A stretch of 63,545 nt of DNA from Proteus myxofaciens ATCC 19692 (GTDB lineage Bacteria; Pseudomonadota; Gammaproteobacteria; Enterobacterales; Enterobacteriaceae): assembly GCF_001654855.1 (NCBI RefSeq), contig NZ_LXEN01000038.1:1-63545 (forward strand), written 5' to 3'. The notes under the pieces are model-generated. The model was not told the DNA's origin. It saw only the letters and a program-made list of their open reading frames with translations, and ran no database searches. This document shows positions 61,753 through 63,545 of the stretch, piece by piece. Position 1 is the first letter of the stretch. Each line of letters starts with the position of its first letter. The translations under genes were made by a program, and so were the position numbers.

Positions 61753-61803
61753 CACATCATTCACTGAGTCATAATAAAAAAATAAAATAAATAGAAGGTA
61801 ACG

Positions 61804-62904
61804 ATGAATACACCACATACAGCGGCTGAATACATTGAAAAACTTTTGCGTAAAAGTATTCTTAAACGAGTTTCAGATTTGCACTTTGAGCCACAAGAAA
61901 CAGCCTTTAGAATTCGAGCGAGAATAGATAACCATTTATATCTCTTTGAGTCTATTTCTCACTCACTATGCAAAGAAATAATTACTCGCTTAAAAATTTT
62001 AGCTAATCTAAATATTGCAGAAAAACGATTACCTCAAGATGGCCAATTTAATTGGTCACATCATGAAACAGCCTATTCAATTCGTATTTCGACACTTCCT
62101 ACTTTTTATGGCGAAAAAGTTGTTTTACGTTTAATAAACAATTTACAACAACTTGAATTAAGTTTATTAGGTTTTAAACCTTCACATCTTACATTACTAA
62201 AAAAATATCTTAATGCATCTCAAGGCATGATATTAGTTACTGGTCCTACTGGGAGTGGAAAAACATTGACACTCTATAGTTGTTTGCAATATTTAAATCA
62301 TGACAATAAAAATATTAATAGTATCGAAGATCCTATCGAATTACCTATCAGTGGTATTAATCAAATTCAAATATGCGAACAAGCCGGCATTTCTTTTTCT
62401 ATTCTATTACGTGCTTTATTACGTCAAGATCCCGATATTATTATGATTGGTGAAATACGTGATCAGCAAACAGCCGAAATAGCAATAAAAGCAGCCCAAA
62501 CAGGTCATCTTGTTTTATCAACACTTCATACTAATTCAACCCGTGCAACCTTAATGCGTTTAATTAATTTAGGTATTGCAAAAGATTTAATAAACACATG
62601 CGTTAACTTAATTATATCTCAACGCCTTGTTCGGTGTTTATGTATACATTGCAAAATTAAAGCAAAAGAAACAAGACCTATTTATTTAGGAGATAAGCTA
62701 ATCAATGTAACTTATTGGCAAGCCGTTGGCTGTCAATCTTGTTATTCAGGATATCAAGGAAGAACGGCTATCTATGATTGTTTTGAACTAACAAAACAAG
62801 AACAACCATTACCTTATGCTCTACTCCAATCTGGCATCAGACTTATTGAACAAGGCGTAACCTCAATAGAGGAGCTTTATCAAGTTGCTGGTGAAATAAT
62901 ATGA
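61804..62904 (+). CDS. hofB: Type IV pilus assembly ATPase HofB
   Basis: This 366-residue ATPase of the GspE/PilB group has Walker A GPTGSGKT (147-154), Walker B PDIIMIGEIRD (about 210-220), His box (GHLVLSTLHTN) and a four-cysteine zinc knuckle (CLCIHCK, then GCQSCY). It is shorter than E. coli HofB (461) because the N-terminal MshEN-like region is missing. The start overlaps nothing, and hofC follows with a four-base overlap. Confidence 0.92.
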   Translation: MNTPHTAAEYIEKLLRKSILKRVSDLHFEPQETAFRIRARIDNHLYLFESISHSLCKEIITRLKILANLNIAEKRLPQDGQFNWSHHETAYSIRISTLPTFYGEKVVLRLINNLQQLELSLLGFKPSHLTLLKKYLNASQGMILVTGPTGSGKTLTLYSCLQYLNHDNKNINSIEDPIELPISGINQIQICEQAGISFSILLRALLRQDPDIIMIGEIRDQQTAEIAIKAAQTGHLVLSTLHTNSTRATLMRLINLGIAKDLINTCVNLIISQRLVRCLCIHCKIKAKETRPIYLGDKLINVTYWQAVGCQSCYSGYQGRTAIYDCFELTKQEQPLPYALLQSGIRLIEQGVTSIEELYQVAGEII

Positions 62905-63545
62905 AGCTACATTTTATTTTTCAATATGAAGCTTTAACATATCAAAATGAGTTTAATACAGGGAAAATAGTAGCAAGAAGCAAATCTCATGTTTACACCA
63001 CACTTATTCAACAACAAAAAACACCCATTAAAATTACGTTACATAAAATTATTTTTTTCCAAGAAAGTGATAAACAATATCGGATTCACTTTTTTGAACA
63101 ACTTACGTTGCTTTTACAAGCAGGTTTAGCATTATTAGCTTCATTAATATTACTTAAAAATGAATGTCGCTATCTTCATTGGCAATACGTTTTAGACGAT
63201 ATTATCTATCACCTAAATCAAGGAAGTACTTTTTCTAAACAATTAAATCGTTATCCTTTATATTTTCCTTTATCACTTACTCATTTTATTTATATCGGTG
63301 AGGAGAGCGGAAAATTAGATGAAACAATCATACTAAAAGTAAATCAACTTAAAAAACAACAAGAAATTATAAAAAAAATAAAAAAAGCATTTAAATACCC
63401 TATTTTTCTAATCATTGCTCTTTTTGCTATCACTATTATGCTTCTGGTTTATGTACTTCCTGAATATCAATCTTTATATCACTCTTTCAATAAAGAGCTA
63501 CCATTAATTACTTTATTATTAATATCATTGTCGCAATGGATTATT
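62901..63545 (+). CDS. hofC: Type IV pilus inner membrane protein HofC (partial)
   Basis: The frame starts at 62901, overlapping the hofB stop, and runs to the window edge (215 codons). It has the GspF pattern (RIHFFEQLTLLLQAGLALLASL, then HFIYIGEESGKLDETI) and a membrane segment near residues 172-190. It is the platform protein of the pilus machine. Confidence 0.92.
   Translation, partial: MKLHFIFQYEALTYQNEFNTGKIVARSKSHVYTTLIQQQKTPIKITLHKIIFFQESDKQYRIHFFEQLTLLLQAGLALLASLILLKNECRYLHWQYVLDDIIYHLNQGSTFSKQLNRYPLYFPLSLTHFIYIGEESGKLDETIILKVNQLKKQQEIIKKIKKAFKYPIFLIIALFAITIMLLVYVLPEYQSLYHSFNKELPLITLLLISLSQWII

Overview
The window is about 43.3 kb of a lambdoid, siphovirus-type prophage followed by about 20 kb of enterobacterial chromosome. 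The chromosomal genes (serA, rpiA, argP, yggE, argO, mscS, yacL, acnB, lpd, aceF, aceE, pdhR, ampD, ppdD, hofB, hofC) are AT-rich and closest to Morganellaceae. Proteus is the best guess: nadC, ampE and aroP are missing from the places they hold in E. coli, and Proteus is known for needing nicotinate. This genus call is an inference from gene order and composition, not from a search.

Prophage layout, left to right. The late operon lies on the minus strand, so its genes run right to left: lysis (holin, M15 endolysin, Rz with embedded Rz1), terminase, portal, MuF, protease/scaffold, cement protein, capsid, connectors, tail tube, chaperone, tape measure, M, L, K, I and J (J runs off the left edge). 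Between the chaperone and the tape measure sits an accessory island (about 9.4-12.3 kb). It has divergent Arc-like and Mnt-like repressors, two BRO-N antirepressors and a membrane-anchored protein. The island resembles the immI region of P22. Each antirepressor leader carries a plus-strand promoter and terminator that could make a roughly 60-70 nt antisense RNA like P22 sar.

The rightward-equivalent early operon (minus strand, 31.7 to 25.4 kb) is cro, cII, a Rha-type antirepressor, an O-like gene containing six 18-bp iterons (probable origin), a DnaC-like loader, nin-type genes (ninB, DUF1364, rusA) and Q. The leftward-equivalent operon (plus strand, 33.5 to 43.3 kb) is N, an unknown protein plus XRE-ImmA pair, exonuclease, Erf, SSB, many small genes, xis and int. 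The N protein resembles that of P22. Matching boxA and GATAA-loop boxB sites lie downstream of both early promoters. Each early promoter carries CACA-N3-TGTG operators, three per side counting imperfect sites. Between cI and pL, where lambda has rexAB, lies a gene that resembles the BstA abortive-infection family.

The integrase end abuts the last 78 codons of an ABC exporter ATPase gene, so the phage appears to be inserted within that gene. The other end is outside the window.

In the chromosome, argP and its target argO, the pdhR-aceEF-lpd cluster (with a perfect PdhR operator before pdhR), acnB with a likely CRP site, and the type IV pilus genes ppdD-hofB-hofC all follow familiar logic. The mscS-yacL junction joins two segments that are far apart in E. 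coli.
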